A stretch of DNA of 64,000 nucleotides from Devosia psychrophila (GCF_000971275.1 NZ_LAPV01000086.1:36725-100724), one strand, 5' to 3'. Shown: positions 9,261 through 18,620, counted from the stretch's first letter. The notes: generated from the letters alone by a model not told the origin. Program-made: numbers and translations.

Positions 9261-9315
9261 GAGGTGATAAGGCAACTCCCTGCAAAGAAACCCCTTCTTC
9301 GACCTCCCCTTAGCC

Positions 9316-10617
9316 TTAGAATTGCGCGGGCAGCTGGGGTATTGCATCGCTGGTGGGTGGGGTCGCCAGTTCCCGCAGGAAGATCGGGTCGTCGTAGTCG
9401 TTGGCGGCGATGGCATCGTGCGGAATATTCGCTTCAAAGGCGCGTAGACGCTTGAACACCGAAATCAGCGAAATGATTGTGGTCCATGAGTTGGCGAGAA
9501 ACTTGAATGAATCCTCCACCTGGCCAAACGCATTGTTTACTTGCTGGAACAGCCCAAGGGTCATTGAACCGGCAACAATGGACGGACCCATTGCGATCAG
9601 TGGCACGAAGTTGGAGCCCTGCAGGTAAGCGTAGCGCGCGATGTTGAAATACAGGTAGTGCCGATACAGCCGGAAATAATTGTGCTGCATGTTGATGAAC
9701 AATTGCCGCATTGTCACCGGCTCGGCGCGCTCGCCATGGTCTTCGCCATAGACGAGTTCCTTACGGAAAGCGGCCTCGACGCGCTGGTTCTCAAATTCTA
9801 GCCCCGGCAGTTTCCAGCCCACCGCAGCAAGCAGCACGGTGCCAAAGGCTGAAGAAACCAGCGCTACCCAGACCAGACTGCCGTTCACCGGGCCGAAAAA
9901 CGGCAGTTCGGTAATGTTAGACGACAAGTCCCATAGCAGCGGCAAAAATACGATCAGCGTCATCACCGACGCTACCAGCGATACGGCCAGTCCCTCTACA
10001 ATGCTGGCGAAGCGCTGTGTGTCTTCCTGAATACGCTGCGAGGCACCTTCGATGTGGCGCAAATGCTGCCAGTGGCTCTGATAGAAAAAAGTCATGGCTC
10101 GCCGCCAGCGGAACAGGAAGTGCGCGATAAAGAATGCGTTAATGACCAGCACGGTGATGTTGGGGATCAACACATAGGCGACGGTCCAGATTTCTCCGAG
10201 GAACTGGTCGAGCGTTACCGTGCCGGGCGTGGTCAGTGCCGTTTGGATCAGGTTGTAGAATTCGCCGTACCAGTCGTTCAGCCAGGCGCTGATCTGGACG
10301 TTGAAGTAGACGATCTCGATGATCGTCACGCTGCCCACCACGCTCCACCAGTACCAGCGGCGATTGCCGCCTATCCAGTACCAAGGGATGCAGAACAGAT
10401 AGCCGGTGGCCAACACATATTGGTAGAGCCAAACCTTGTCCGACGAGAAGAACGGTTCGGGGTTGGCTTCGGTTACTGGCACGCCGAGCCAAGGGCCAAG
10501 GCTTAGAAAGCCCTGCAGGTTGGATCCGATAGTGTACCAAGCCACCATGACCAGTGCGATCCAGCACAGGGCAGACGTGAAGAATAAGCGCGGATTAGGA
10601 AAGAAAGATCGAAACAC
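9316..10617 (-). CDS. sbmA: SbmA/BacA-family peptide transporter
   Basis: A 433-residue inner-membrane importer for proline-rich antimicrobial peptides, microcins and some modified peptides. In rhizobia the BacA homologue also affects lipid A very-long-chain fatty acids and is needed for symbiosis. Hydrophobic segments are spaced as in the SbmA_BacA domain, with family stretches WLNDWYGEFYNLIQ, RWRRAMTFFYQSHW and the C-terminal NNAFGQVEDSFKFLANSW. No ATP-binding domain is present, as expected for the proton-driven SbmA type and unlike the ABC-fused BclA relatives. It starts at a GTG (10617) preceded by CAGGAG seven bases upstream. Divergent from ttcA. Confidence 0.92.
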   Translation of the reverse strand: MFRSFFPNPRLFFTSALCWIALVMVAWYTIGSNLQGFLSLGPWLGVPVTEANPEPFFSSDKVWLYQYVLATGYLFCIPWYWIGGNRRWYWWSVVGSVTIIEIVYFNVQISAWLNDWYGEFYNLIQTALTTPGTVTLDQFLGEIWTVAYVLIPNITVLVINAFFIAHFLFRWRRAMTFFYQSHWQHLRHIEGASQRIQEDTQRFASIVEGLAVSLVASVMTLIVFLPLLWDLSSNITELPFFGPVNGSLVWVALVSSAFGTVLLAAVGWKLPGLEFENQRVEAAFRKELVYGEDHGERAEPVTMRQLFINMQHNYFRLYRHYLYFNIARYAYLQGSNFVPLIAMGPSIVAGSMTLGLFQQVNNAFGQVEDSFKFLANSWTTIISLISVFKRLRAFEANIPHDAIAANDYDDPIFLRELATPPTSDAIPQLPAQF

Positions 10618-10784
10618 CGCGAAACTCCTGGGTGCCGGGGAATGCTGTCATCTAACGGTTGTAATCTGGCCTAAAGCAAGGGGGCCGAATTAATCTTTGG
10701 TAAGGTTTGCGCCGCCCGGTTTTCCTTCCCCTGTGCGTCCATGCGCGCTATCAGCTACGTCATGACATCAAAGAGAGTTTCGCC

Positions 10785-11648
10785 ATGAGTGAGGTCATGG
10801 ATGCGCCGGTCGCAGACGATGCGGAAACCGGCGGCCACGCGATCTACGCCCATGCGCCGCGCAGTGGCGAGTTCAACAAGCTGCGCAAGCGGTTGATCCG
10901 CAATACGCGCGAGGCGCTTGACAAATTCGCCATGGTTCGGCCGGGCGAGAAGTGGCTGGTGGCGTTGTCAGGTGGCAAAGACAGCTACTCCATGCTGGCG
11001 CTGCTGCTTGACCTCAAATGGCGCGGCATGCTGCAGGTCGAGCTGCTGGTGTGCAATCTCGACCAGGGACAGCCCAACTTCCCCAAGCATATCCTGCCTG
11101 AATTCCTCACCGGACTGGGCATCGAGCATCGCATCGAATATCGCGACACCTATTCGATCGTCACCCAGAAGCTGCCGACCGGCGCCACCTATTGCTCGCT
11201 GTGCTCGCGCCTGCGCCGCGGCAATCTCTATCGTATCGCGCGGGAGGAGGGCTGCACCGCGCTGGTGCTCGGCCATCACCGTGACGACAGCCTCGAAACC
11301 TTCTTTATGAACATGTTTCATGGCGGGCGCCTCGCCGCCATGCCGGCGCGCCTGCTCAATGACGAGGGTGACCTCGAAGTGTTGCGTCCCTTGATCTACT
11401 GCGGCGAGGAAGACCTGCAGCGTTTCTCCGACGCCATGGCCTTCCCGATCATCCCCTGCGACCTTTGTGGTTCGCAGGATGGCCTCGAGCGCAACGCCAT
11501 GAAGGCCATGCTGAACGACATCGAAAAGCGCATGCCGGGCCGCAAGGATGTGATGATCCGCGCGCTGGGCAACATCAACGCCAGTCATATGCTCGATACA
11601 AAACTGTTCGACTTTGCCGGGCTGTTCGACAAGAGGACTGCCCCGTGA
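10785..11648 (+). CDS. ttcA: tRNA 2-thiocytidine biosynthesis protein TtcA
   Basis: A 287-residue ATP-dependent iron-sulfur enzyme thiolating cytidine-32 of certain tRNAs. The PP-loop signature SGGKDS is at residues 62-67. Both cysteine pairs are present: C137 and C140 in [11 protein letters not shown], and C225 and C228 in PCDLCGS, which hold the [4Fe-4S] cluster. The ATG at 10785 is chosen over 26 extra upstream codons that have no family resemblance. Its stop overlaps the GTG of the following phosphatase gene (GTGA), indicating coupling. Confidence 0.95.
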   Translation: MSEVMDAPVADDAETGGHAIYAHAPRSGEFNKLRKRLIRNTREALDKFAMVRPGEKWLVALSGGKDSYSMLALLLDLKWRGMLQVELLVCNLDQGQPNFPKHILPEFLTGLGIEHRIEYRDTYSIVTQKLPTGATYCSLCSRLRRGNLYRIAREEGCTALVLGHHRDDSLETFFMNMFHGGRLAAMPARLLNDEGDLEVLRPLIYCGEEDLQRFSDAMAFPIIPCDLCGSQDGLERNAMKAMLNDIEKRMPGRKDVMIRALGNINASHMLDTKLFDFAGLFDKRTAP

Positions 11649-12463
11649 CTTTCGACGTGATGGAACTGGCCAATATCCTGCGCGACGCCGCCCGCGCCGA
11701 AGCCCTGCCGCGCTTCCGCCGGCTCGATGCCAGCATGGTCCATATCAAGACCGAGGCGATCGACCTGGTCACCGAGGCCGATGTGGCGACCGAGAACGTC
11801 ATCAAGGCGCGGATCGCTTCGTTCATGCCCGATGCGCTGTTTGTCGGCGAGGAATCGGTGGCTGCCGATCCGGCGCTGCTGACGCGCCTTGCCACGGCCG
11901 ATTTGGCGGTGGTGGTGGATCCGATTGATGGCACGGCCAACTACGCCGCCGGCCTGCCGCTGTTCGCCACCATGGCCGCAGTGGTGTCCAAGGGCCAAAC
12001 CATTGCTGGTATCATTTATGACCCGATGGGCGACGACTGGGTGATGGCCGAAAAGGGCAGTGGTGCCTGGCTGCGCCGGCCTAACGGCGAGGCAATTCGC
12101 CTCAGCGTAGCTGATCGATTGCCGCTGGCCGAGATGGTCGGCATGGCGTCGGTGGCCTATATGCCCAGGGAGAAGCGCGCGCAGATCCTGCAGAACACCG
12201 ACAAGGTGCGGCTTCTGTCCAACTTCCGCTGCGCTGGTCATGAATACCGTACCTTCGTGTCCGGGCACGGACAGTTCGTTTGCTACAACAAGCTTATGCC
12301 TTGGGACCATCTGCCCGGCGTGCTGATCGCCCAGGAAGCTGGTGGGTTTGCGGCACGGCTGGATGGAGGGGCGTATCTGCCGAGCCATGTGGATGGCGGG
12401 TTGTTGTTGGCGGTTGATCGTGACGCATGGGAAGAATTGCGGCGGGAAGTGTTTGCATTCTAG
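11645..12463 (+). CDS. Inositol monophosphatase family protein
   Basis: A 272-residue Mg2+-dependent phosphatase of the IMPase/FIG superfamily. Metal-binding motifs are the GEE of FVGEESVA (about residues 72-74), the [12 protein letters not shown] motif (about 95-106) and the late [15 protein letters not shown] motif, where the aspartate coordinates metal. The true substrate may be inositol phosphate, histidinol phosphate or 3'-phosphoadenosine 5'-phosphate; the sequence does not decide. It starts at the GTG overlapping the ttcA stop, an arrangement that suggests co-expression. Confidence 0.9.
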   Translation: MTFDVMELANILRDAARAEALPRFRRLDASMVHIKTEAIDLVTEADVATENVIKARIASFMPDALFVGEESVAADPALLTRLATADLAVVVDPIDGTANYAAGLPLFATMAAVVSKGQTIAGIIYDPMGDDWVMAEKGSGAWLRRPNGEAIRLSVADRLPLAEMVGMASVAYMPREKRAQILQNTDKVRLLSNFRCAGHEYRTFVSGHGQFVCYNKLMPWDHLPGVLIAQEAGGFAARLDGGAYLPSHVDGGLLLAVDRDAWEELRREVFAF

Positions 12464-12583
12464 CGGGTACCCCCACCTACACCCCCCTGATAGGGAGGGG
12501 CAGACCGAGTTTTTGGCAACGGCCGCGACAACCACCGGCCAGATTCCTCCGCCTATCAGGGGGAGGTTAGGTGGGGGTACCCG
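12464..12583. repeat. Palindromic intergenic repeat (family B copy 1)
   Basis: Perfect 16-bp terminal inverted repeat: 12464-12479 (CGGGTACCCCCACCTA) and 12568-12583. Nested inside is a second complementary pair around CCCCCTGATAGG at 12483-12494 and its complement near 12552-12563. The copy at 61963-62087 has the same ends and same inner arm but a different middle. Confidence 0.85.
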
Positions 12584-12592
12584 ACAAAGACT

Positions 12593-13789
12593 CTACCCAA
12601 CCAGCGCCCCAGCGGCCGCTTCTAGCGCGCCCGGTCCATGGACAATTCCCAGCGCCTGCATGCCGGCTTCCATCGTTGCCAGCACCCCCAGCGTCATATG
12701 GGCGTTCACATGCCCCATATGGGCGACGCGCAGGAAGTCCTGATAGGCCGGCTCATGCGGCAGGGCCATGCCGAGGCCGATACCGAGCGTTACGCCGGCT
12801 TCCGCTTCCAGCCAGCGCCGCAATGCTCCGGCGCCACCATCGGGGATTGTCGCGGCGGTCACCGACCAGCCGCGTGATGCCGTATCGGCGACATTGAGCC
12901 GGATACTGCTTTCTATGCCCCACGCATCAAATGCCGCCCAGACCGAGCCGGCCAGACGGCGGTGGCGGTCCCAGACATTCTCGAGACCCTCCTCATCGAG
13001 TATCATGGTCAGGGATTCGCGCAGGCCATAGAGGTGATGGGTCGGCGCCGTGCCACCGAAATACTGCCAGAACTCGGTGCCGGTGCCGCGCGGCTTCCAA
13101 TCCCAATAGGGGGTGACGAGGTCAGCGCTTCGCGATACTTCCAGCGCTTTGTCCGAAAACCAGACGAAGCCGAGGCCGGGCGGCAGCATCAGGCCCTTCT
13201 GGCTGGCGCCGACCAGCACGTCGATCCCCCACTCATCCATGCGCAGCTCGTCGCAGCCGAGCGAGGCGATGGCATCGACGGCCAGCAGGGCGGGGTGGCC
13301 GGTGCTGTCGATGGCGGAGCGGATCGCCTTGATGTCGTTGCGCGCGCTCGACGCGGTATCGACATGGGTGACCAGCACTGCCTTGATTTCGTGCCCCGGG
13401 TCCCTGCGCAGTGCGTCGGCGATGCGCTCGGGGTCGGCGGGGCTGGCCTTGCCGAAGTCGATCATCTCAAGCTGCACGCCCATGGCGCGCGCCGCTTCCG
13501 CCCAGCCGTGGCCGAAGCGACCGGTCGCGGCCAACAGGGCTTTGTCGCCGCGCGAGAACATGTTGAGATTGGCTGCCTCCCAGGCGCCATGCCCATTGGC
13601 GATATAGATCGCCACGTTTTGGCTCGTCATAGCCACGCGCTTGAGGTCGGGAATCAGCGCCTTGGTCATCTCGACGATCTCGCCCTCGTAAATATTGGGC
13701 GCCGTCCGATGCATGGCATTGAGCACGCGGTCAGGCGAGACGGACGGCCCCGGAATGGCGAGGTAGGGACGGCCGGTGGTGATGGGCAT
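12593..13789 (-). CDS. Class V aminotransferase (serine/alanine-glyoxylate type)
   Basis: A 398-residue PLP enzyme of the alanine-glyoxylate/serine-glyoxylate aminotransferase group. The N-terminus ITTGRPYLAIPGPSVSPDRV carries the family G-P-(T/S) motif, LLAVDAIASLGCDELRMDEW holds the PLP-ring aspartate, and ASQKGLMLPPGLGFV holds the Schiff-base lysine. Residues near the end (VAHMGHVNAHMTLGVLA) match the conserved R-x-x-H-M-G-H segment. The ATG at 13789 is used; 75 further in-frame codons upstream run through a palindromic repeat and are not protein-like. The exact amino donor is not resolved. Confidence 0.9.
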   Translation of the reverse strand: MPITTGRPYLAIPGPSVSPDRVLNAMHRTAPNIYEGEIVEMTKALIPDLKRVAMTSQNVAIYIANGHGAWEAANLNMFSRGDKALLAATGRFGHGWAEAARAMGVQLEMIDFGKASPADPERIADALRRDPGHEIKAVLVTHVDTASSARNDIKAIRSAIDSTGHPALLAVDAIASLGCDELRMDEWGIDVLVGASQKGLMLPPGLGFVWFSDKALEVSRSADLVTPYWDWKPRGTGTEFWQYFGGTAPTHHLYGLRESLTMILDEEGLENVWDRHRRLAGSVWAAFDAWGIESSIRLNVADTASRGWSVTAATIPDGGAGALRRWLEAEAGVTLGIGLGMALPHEPAYQDFLRVAHMGHVNAHMTLGVLATMEAGMQALGIVHGPGALEAAAGALVG

Positions 13790-13898
13790 ATTGCGCTCGA
13801 CATGGCAGGTGGGATTGTCCGCATCAGACGAGACTCGCAGCCCAGGAGCAATAGGCTTTGGCTTGCCGACCAAATCTGTTTCCTCTTTCTTTTCCCTC

Positions 13899-13961
13899 GG
13901 GCTCGACCCGAGGGCCGCTCTCAACACGGCACAAGCGGCGAATGGCCCTCGGGTCAAGCCC
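13899..13961. repeat. Palindromic intergenic repeat (family C)
   Basis: Inverted repeat with 18-base arms and one mismatch (13899-13916 and 13944-13961, core ACCCGAGGGCC) around a 27-base loop. It lies in the 272-base gap between the aminotransferase gene and the divergent ArsR-type regulator gene. Confidence 0.75.
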
Positions 13962-14036
13962 GCGGGAGAAAGATGGTGGGGCAGGCGATAGTGAGTCCGA
14001 CCCGCAAAATGCACCTATATCCGTATTGCAACGACT

Positions 14037-14054
14037 CATAAGTTTGTGCTTATG
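14037..14054. promoter_or_regulatory. Candidate ArsR-type operator
   Basis: Inverted repeat CATAAG-N6-CTTATG, 8 bases ahead of the regulator start codon. ArsR-family repressors commonly bind short AT-rich dyads like this at their own promoter, so autoregulation of the regulator/AHSA1 pair is likely. Confidence 0.6.
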
Positions 14055-14061
14055 TATCCGC

Positions 14062-14376
14062 ATGAGCGATACCGATATTTTCAAAGTCCTGGCGGATCCA
14101 ACTCGCCGCGCTGTGCTGGAGCGGCTGGCTTCGGCCGAGCTGACTGCCACCGAATTGCGCGAGGGCTTTGCCATCAGCCAGCCCGCCATGAGCCAGCATA
14201 TCGCCGTGCTGCGTGGCGCCGGGCTGATCAGCGAGCGTCGCGAGGGGCGCTTTGCCCATTACCGCGTGGCGCCAGAGGGCATGGCGCCGCTGCACAAATG
14301 GCTGGCAAAATACCGTGCCTTCTGGCCGAGCCGTATCGATAATCTCAAGGACCTGCTCAAGGAGATGGACCAATGA
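14062..14376 (+). CDS. ArsR-family winged-helix repressor
   Basis: A 104-residue HTH_5 protein: MSDTDIFKVLADPTRRAVLE, then a recognition helix in ISQPAMSQHIAVLRGAGLI and a wing with RREGRFAHYRV. It lacks the metal-binding ELCVC-type cysteines, and no cysteine is seen in the core, so metal sensing is unlikely. In this subgroup the regulator is typically paired with an AHSA1/SRPBCC gene, as here: the two genes overlap by 4 bases (ATGA at 14373). The start at 14062 is supported by the operator-like dyad immediately upstream. Confidence 0.9.
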   Translation: MSDTDIFKVLADPTRRAVLERLASAELTATELREGFAISQPAMSQHIAVLRGAGLISERREGRFAHYRVAPEGMAPLHKWLAKYRAFWPSRIDNLKDLLKEMDQ

Positions 14377-14705
14377 CCGATAGTGACGAGCTGGTTTTTG
14401 AATGTACCCTCGATGCGCCGCCCGAAAAAGTCTGGCGGGCGCTGACCATGCCGGAATATCTGCAGCGCTGGCTGAAGCCGAGCCAGGAGATCGACATGGC
14501 GGTGGTGACGGCTGAGGAGAACGTCAGCCTGACTTATCGCTGGCGCGAGGCCGGGCAGGCCGCGGTGGTTGGCATGGAGGATAGTCTCGTGACCTTCGAG
14601 CTTGGCCCGACGACCGATGGCGGGACGTGGTTCAGGCTGACCCATGCGCCGTTGGTGGTGCCGGTTGCGGCGAATAGCAATCAGGCAATAATGCTGGCGG
14701 CTTAG
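14373..14705 (+). CDS. SRPBCC/AHSA1-family protein
   Basis: A 110-residue START-like fold protein with the AHSA1 start pattern FECTLDAPPEKVWRALTMPEYLQRWLKP. Such domains form a hydrophobic ligand cavity; the name comes from Aha1, but bacterial members are not known Hsp90 activators. It is translationally coupled to the ArsR-type regulator. It is rather short (most relatives have 140 or more residues) and the predicted C-terminal helix looks brief and atypical (VPVAANSNQAIMLAA), so the end may be truncated or altered. Confidence 0.82.
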   Translation: MTDSDELVFECTLDAPPEKVWRALTMPEYLQRWLKPSQEIDMAVVTAEENVSLTYRWREAGQAAVVGMEDSLVTFELGPTTDGGTWFRLTHAPLVVPVAANSNQAIMLAA

Positions 14706-14732
14706 TGGCTAGTTCGTCGATTCACCGGACGG

Positions 14733-14837
14733 TACCTCCCCCTTGACGGGGGAGGCTAGGAGGGGGTGTCGTTTAGCCCAAATGATCGTGGCCAAACCTC
14801 CCCCTGCCTGACCCTCCCGGCAAGGGGGAGGGTGTCG
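14733..14837. repeat. Palindromic intergenic repeat (family D)
   Basis: Two hairpins in tandem: CCTCCCCC-TTGAC-GGGGGAGG near 14735-14755 and ACCCTCCC...GGGAGGGT near 14811-14833, with further mutually complementary C-rich and G-rich blocks between. It lies between the AHSA1 gene and clpP, where no gene is visible. Confidence 0.75.
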
Positions 14838-14878
14838 ACTGACGTTCCCGAGAAACAATTAAGAACAGGAGATCGCCT

Positions 14879-15502
14879 ATGCGCGACATGATGCAGCTCG
14901 TCCCTATGGTCGTCGAACAATCCAGCCGGGGCGAGCGGAGTTTTGACATCTACTCGCGCCTGCTGCGGGAGCGGATCATTTTCCTCAATGGTGAAATCGA
15001 GGATAACTTGGCGTCTCTGGTCAGTGCGCAGTTGTTGTTCCTGGAGGCGGATAGTCCGGCCAAGCCGATCTACCTCTATATCAACTCGCCGGGTGGCGTC
15101 GTTACCTCGGCGTTGGCCATGTATGACACGATGCAGTTCATCAAGGCGCCGGTCGGCACGCTGTGCATGGGGATGGCAGCTTCAGCCGCGACGCTGATCC
15201 TGGCGGCGGGAGAGGCCGGGCAGCGCGTTTGCCTGCCCAATGCTTCGATCATGCTGCATCAGCCTTCGGGCGGCTATCAGGGCAAGGTCACCGATATCAT
15301 GCTGCATGCCGAGGAGAGCCAGCGGCTCAAGCGCCTGACCAACCGCATCTATGCCAAGCATTGCGGACGGGGTTTTGAAGAGGTGGAAAAGGCGCTTGAG
15401 CGCGACAATTTCATGACACCGCAGCAGGCCTTGACCTGGGGGCTGGTCGATCATGTCTACAGTGATCGCAGCCAGCTCGAAGGGCCGGCTACAGACCAGT
15501 GA
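14879..15502 (+). CDS. clpP: ATP-dependent Clp protease proteolytic subunit (ClpP)
   Basis: A 207-residue serine peptidase forming the proteolytic barrel used with ClpX or ClpA. The catalytic triad is visible: Ser102 in MGMAASAAT, His127 in MLHQPSGG and Asp176 in ERDNFMT. The N-terminal [22 protein letters not shown] is the standard axial-loop sequence. It is not next to tig, clpX or lon, and the oxyanion segment reads AASAAT rather than the common AASMGA, so this may be a second ClpP paralogue. The ATG at 14879 has an ACAGGAG site. Confidence 0.92.
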   Translation: MRDMMQLVPMVVEQSSRGERSFDIYSRLLRERIIFLNGEIEDNLASLVSAQLLFLEADSPAKPIYLYINSPGGVVTSALAMYDTMQFIKAPVGTLCMGMAASAATLILAAGEAGQRVCLPNASIMLHQPSGGYQGKVTDIMLHAEESQRLKRLTNRIYAKHCGRGFEEVEKALERDNFMTPQQALTWGLVDHVYSDRSQLEGPATDQ

Positions 15503-15511
15503 TTGCCCGCC

Positions 15512-15537
15512 TTCACCTTCCCCCAAGGGAGAGGTGA
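15512..15537. terminator. Short palindrome between convergent genes
   Basis: TTCACCTTCCCCC-AA-GGGAGAGGTGA forms an imperfect hairpin just after clpP and just before the stop of the convergent MFS gene. It may end transcription from either side; it also resembles half of the local palindromic repeats. Confidence 0.5.
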
Positions 15538-15544
15538 GTAGCGG

Positions 15545-16798
15545 TCAGTGCGCGCCGGCGTGGCTCATGTCAGCGTGGCTGTTTTGTTCACCAACGCCGA
15601 ACAGCTTGCCGTTCTCGGCAACGAGAATGCAGATCAGTGCCAGCACGCCCATGGTGAAATAACCCGTGGCAGCCGGAATGGTGGTGCCATTGAACATCTG
15701 GCCGACATAGCCGCCGATCAAGGCGCCACCGACGGTCTGGATGAAGCCGAACACGGCAGCCGCCGTGCCGGCGACGGCGCCAAGCGGCTCCATCGACAAT
15801 GAGTTCATGTTGGATGCCGACCAGCCGAAGCTGAACATGATGATGGCGAGGAGGCTGAAGAACAACCAGAGCGGCAGGAAGCCGATCAGTGCCAGTGCCA
15901 GCCAGATGGCGCTGACGCCAGTGAACACCAGCATGGCGCCATGCGACAGACGGCGCATGCCGAAGCGGCTGACGATCTTGGAATTGGTGAAGGACGACAC
16001 GCCCATCAGGCCTGCCATGCCGGCGAACGCAACGGGGAAATAGACGCCCAGCCCATAGATATCGACATAGATCTGCTGGCTGGAACTGATGAAGCCGAAC
16101 AGGGCCCCAAACAGGAAGGTGCCGGCCAAGCCGTAGGAGAAAGCCACGCGGTTGGTGAAGACGATGACGAAACCATCGACCACGGCCTTGAGGCTGAGCG
16201 GGCGACGGCTGGCGATGGGCAGCGTTTCGGGCAGGCGGATGTAGGTCCAGAGCCAGAACGCGGCAGCCAGCAGGCCCATGAAAATGAAGATGTTGTGCCA
16301 TTCGCCGAGCAGCAGAATGACCTGGCCGATGCCGGGGGCAATGATCGGGATGGCCATGAAAACCATGAACACCAGCGACATGACTTCGGCCATGGCGCGG
16401 CCCTCATACCGGTCGCGGATCACGGCAGTCGAAATCACCCGGACGCTGGCGGCGCCCATGCCCTGGACGAAGCGCAGCACCAGCAGCGCGCCGAACGTCG
16501 GAGCGAAAATCGCGGCAATGGCGGCGACAATGTAGAGGCCCATGCCCACCAGCAGCGGGGCACGGCGGCCGAAGCGGTCAGTCAGCGGTCCGAAGGCCAG
16601 TTGGGCGACGCCCATGCCGATCATGTAGGAGGTGATGACGAACTGGCGTTCGTTCTCGCTGGTGACCCCAAGTGCTTCGCCCATATAGGGCAAGGCCGGC
16701 AGCATGACGTCGATGGCCAGCGCATTGAGCGCCATCAATGCCGCCATAAGGGCAATGAATTCGGGGCGCGAGAGCACCCGCGTGAAATGATCGGACAT
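15545..16798 (-). CDS. MFS multidrug efflux transporter, Bcr/CflA type
   Basis: A 417-residue, 12-segment drug:proton antiporter. It has the Bcr/CflA pattern: ALNALAIDVMLPALPYMGEALG in the first segment, the FGPLTDRFGRRAPLLVGM loop 2-3 motif, and FVQGMGAASVRVISTAVIRD with the drug-antiporter motif C region following. The ATG at 16798 is preferred; 28 additional in-frame codons upstream lack family similarity. The substrate is unknown. The next gene upstream is a second, unrelated-looking MFS transporter on the same strand, separated by 124 bases. Confidence 0.9.
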   Translation of the reverse strand: MSDHFTRVLSRPEFIALMAALMALNALAIDVMLPALPYMGEALGVTSENERQFVITSYMIGMGVAQLAFGPLTDRFGRRAPLLVGMGLYIVAAIAAIFAPTFGALLVLRFVQGMGAASVRVISTAVIRDRYEGRAMAEVMSLVFMVFMAIPIIAPGIGQVILLLGEWHNIFIFMGLLAAAFWLWTYIRLPETLPIASRRPLSLKAVVDGFVIVFTNRVAFSYGLAGTFLFGALFGFISSSQQIYVDIYGLGVYFPVAFAGMAGLMGVSSFTNSKIVSRFGMRRLSHGAMLVFTGVSAIWLALALIGFLPLWLFFSLLAIIMFSFGWSASNMNSLSMEPLGAVAGTAAAVFGFIQTVGGALIGGYVGQMFNGTTIPAATGYFTMGVLALICILVAENGKLFGVGEQNSHADMSHAGAH

Positions 16799-16922
16799 GG
16801 AAATTGGACTCAGAAGGGTGGCGCGACGAAGCGGCGCCTTAAATGCTGGCCGGACCATGAACCCCGAAGCCTGCTTTGGCAAGCATTGATCGGCAAAAAC
16901 CGATGGTCAAAACGCCGGTCTG

Positions 16923-18140
16923 TCACGCAGCCTTGAGCACGAAATTGGGCGCCTTGCGCTCATTGATCGGAATGTGCAGCGCCGCCGAAGCCAGGCCAAG
17001 CACGATGGCGAGATACCATACGAGGCTGTACGACCCGGTCTGGTCATAGACAAATCCGCCCAGCCAGACGCCGACGAAGGAGCCGAGCTGGTGGCTGAAA
17101 AAGGCGACGCCATAAAGCATGCCCATGTAACGGGCGCCAAAGAACAGACTCACCAGCCCCGCGGTCAACGGTACCGTCGAAAGCCAGAGCAGGCCCATGG
17201 CCGCTGCAAACGCGTAGGCGGTGATTTCGCTGACCGGGATCAGCAGGAACGCACCGATGGCAATGGCGCGTAGCAGATAGATTGTTGCCAGCAGCATCTG
17301 CTTGGGGAGCTTGCCGCCATAGTAGCCGGCCAGCAGCGAGCCCACGATGTTGAACAGGCCGATGACGGCGATGGTCCAGCTACCGACTTCCGGCGACAGG
17401 CCGCATTGCACCAGATAGGCCGGCATGTGCACGTTGATAAAGGCGAGATGGAAGCCGCAGACGAAGAAGCCGATCACCAGCAGGCGATAAGAGCCATGGC
17501 CCCAGGCCTTGGATAGCGCCTGCATGAAGGGCAGGTCAGCTTCGCCGACCGGGTTTTCGGTGCGGCCGCGCAGCGCATAGCTCAGCGGAATGATCAGCAG
17601 CAGCGCCATGCCGAGATAGAGCAGGGCCGACTGCCAGCCGAAGGCATTGATGAAGCCCTGGCTGATCGGGGCGAAGGCGAACTGGCCGAACGACGATGCC
17701 GCCGTGGCGACGCCGAAGATCAGCGTGCGCTTCTCGGCCGGCACCGAACGGCCAAAGGCGGCCATGACCACCGAGAAGGAACAGATGGCGATACCGACGC
17801 CGGTGACCACGCCAGCGGTCAAGGTCATCAGGCCGGCATCGGGTGAGAAGGCCATCCCAAGCACGCCGAGCGCATAGATCATGGCGCCCACGGCCACGGT
17901 GCGCGCGGTGCCAACGCGATCGGCAAAAGCGCCGGCGAAGGGCTGGGTAATGCCCCAGGCGAGGTTCTGGATCGCCATGGCCATGCCCCACTGCTCGCGG
18001 CTGAGGCCGAGATCGGCGGTCATCGGCAGAGTGAACAGACCAAAACTGGTGCGCACCCCGTTGCCGATAGCAGCGATGATGCAGCCGGCAATGATCAGCA
18101 CGAGCAGGGGAACTGCAGGGCGGAGCGCAGAAGTGTTCAT
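16923..18140 (-). CDS. MFS transporter (OFA/YnfM-like)
   Basis: A 405-residue membrane protein with about 12 segments. The first segments read GCIIAAIGNGVRTSFGLFTL, and the loop GAFADRVGTARTVAVGAMI is the MFS signature between segments 2 and 3. The N-terminal pattern of a reactive Arg after the first segment and the layout resemble monocarboxylate/oxalate-formate-type members often labelled simply MFS transporter. The start is uncertain: ATG at 18140 or ATG at 18149, neither with a strong ribosome site. The substrate is unknown. Confidence 0.85.
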   Translation of the reverse strand: MNTSALRPAVPLLVLIIAGCIIAAIGNGVRTSFGLFTLPMTADLGLSREQWGMAMAIQNLAWGITQPFAGAFADRVGTARTVAVGAMIYALGVLGMAFSPDAGLMTLTAGVVTGVGIAICSFSVVMAAFGRSVPAEKRTLIFGVATAASSFGQFAFAPISQGFINAFGWQSALLYLGMALLLIIPLSYALRGRTENPVGEADLPFMQALSKAWGHGSYRLLVIGFFVCGFHLAFINVHMPAYLVQCGLSPEVGSWTIAVIGLFNIVGSLLAGYYGGKLPKQMLLATIYLLRAIAIGAFLLIPVSEITAYAFAAAMGLLWLSTVPLTAGLVSLFFGARYMGMLYGVAFFSHQLGSFVGVWLGGFVYDQTGSYSLVWYLAIVLGLASAALHIPINERKAPNFVLKAA

Positions 18141-18239
18141 GGGGGGCATCCAGAGGTTGGACGACCTGTCTACGCCCGCGACATCATCGCGCAAAGCAAT
18201 ATTGCTGAATGGCGCCCATCAATGCTGGTGATGATAAAA

Positions 18240-18262
18240 AAGCCCGGTCGAGGACCGGGCTT
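18240..18262 (-). terminator. grxD intrinsic terminator
   Basis: 10-bp stem AAGCCCGGTC/GACCGGGCTT with a 3-base loop; on the minus strand it is followed by a run of T residues, 22 bases after the grxD stop. Confidence 0.9.
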
Positions 18263-18284
18263 TCGCAATAGGACGACGAAGCAA

Positions 18285-18620
18285 TCAGGCGGTCTGCTTC
18301 ACTTCGATGCCGGCATTCTGCATGTGGGTTTGAAGTTCGCCGGCCTGGAACATCTCGCGGATGATATCGGCACCGCCGACGAATTCGCCCTTCACGTAAA
18401 GCTGGGGAATGGTCGGCCAGTTGGTATAGGCCTTGATGCCGTCGCGCAGCTCGGCGCTTTCCAGCACGTTGACGCTGCCATATTCGACGCCGAGATAGCT
18501 CAGGATCTGCACGACCTGGCCGGAAAAACCGCACTGCGGAAAGTCTGGCGAGCCCTTCATAAAGAGGAACACGTCGTTGTTCTTCACCTTCTCGTCGATG
18601 AATGCATTGATGTCGGTCAT
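18285..18620 (-). CDS. grxD: Monothiol glutaredoxin Grx4/GrxD
   Basis: A 111-residue CGFS-type glutaredoxin that carries a glutathione-ligated [2Fe-2S] cluster and works with BolA in iron-sulfur trafficking. The motif FPQCGFSGQ is at about residues 27-35, preceded by KGSPDFP, and the glutathione-binding GGADIIREMFQAGEL region is intact. The bolA gene lies about 1 kb upstream in the same direction with two small genes between. This arrangement fits the known physical partnership of CGFS glutaredoxins with BolA. Confidence 0.96.
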   Translation of the reverse strand: MTDINAFIDEKVKNNDVFLFMKGSPDFPQCGFSGQVVQILSYLGVEYGSVNVLESAELRDGIKAYTNWPTIPQLYVKGEFVGGADIIREMFQAGELQTHMQNAGIEVKQTA

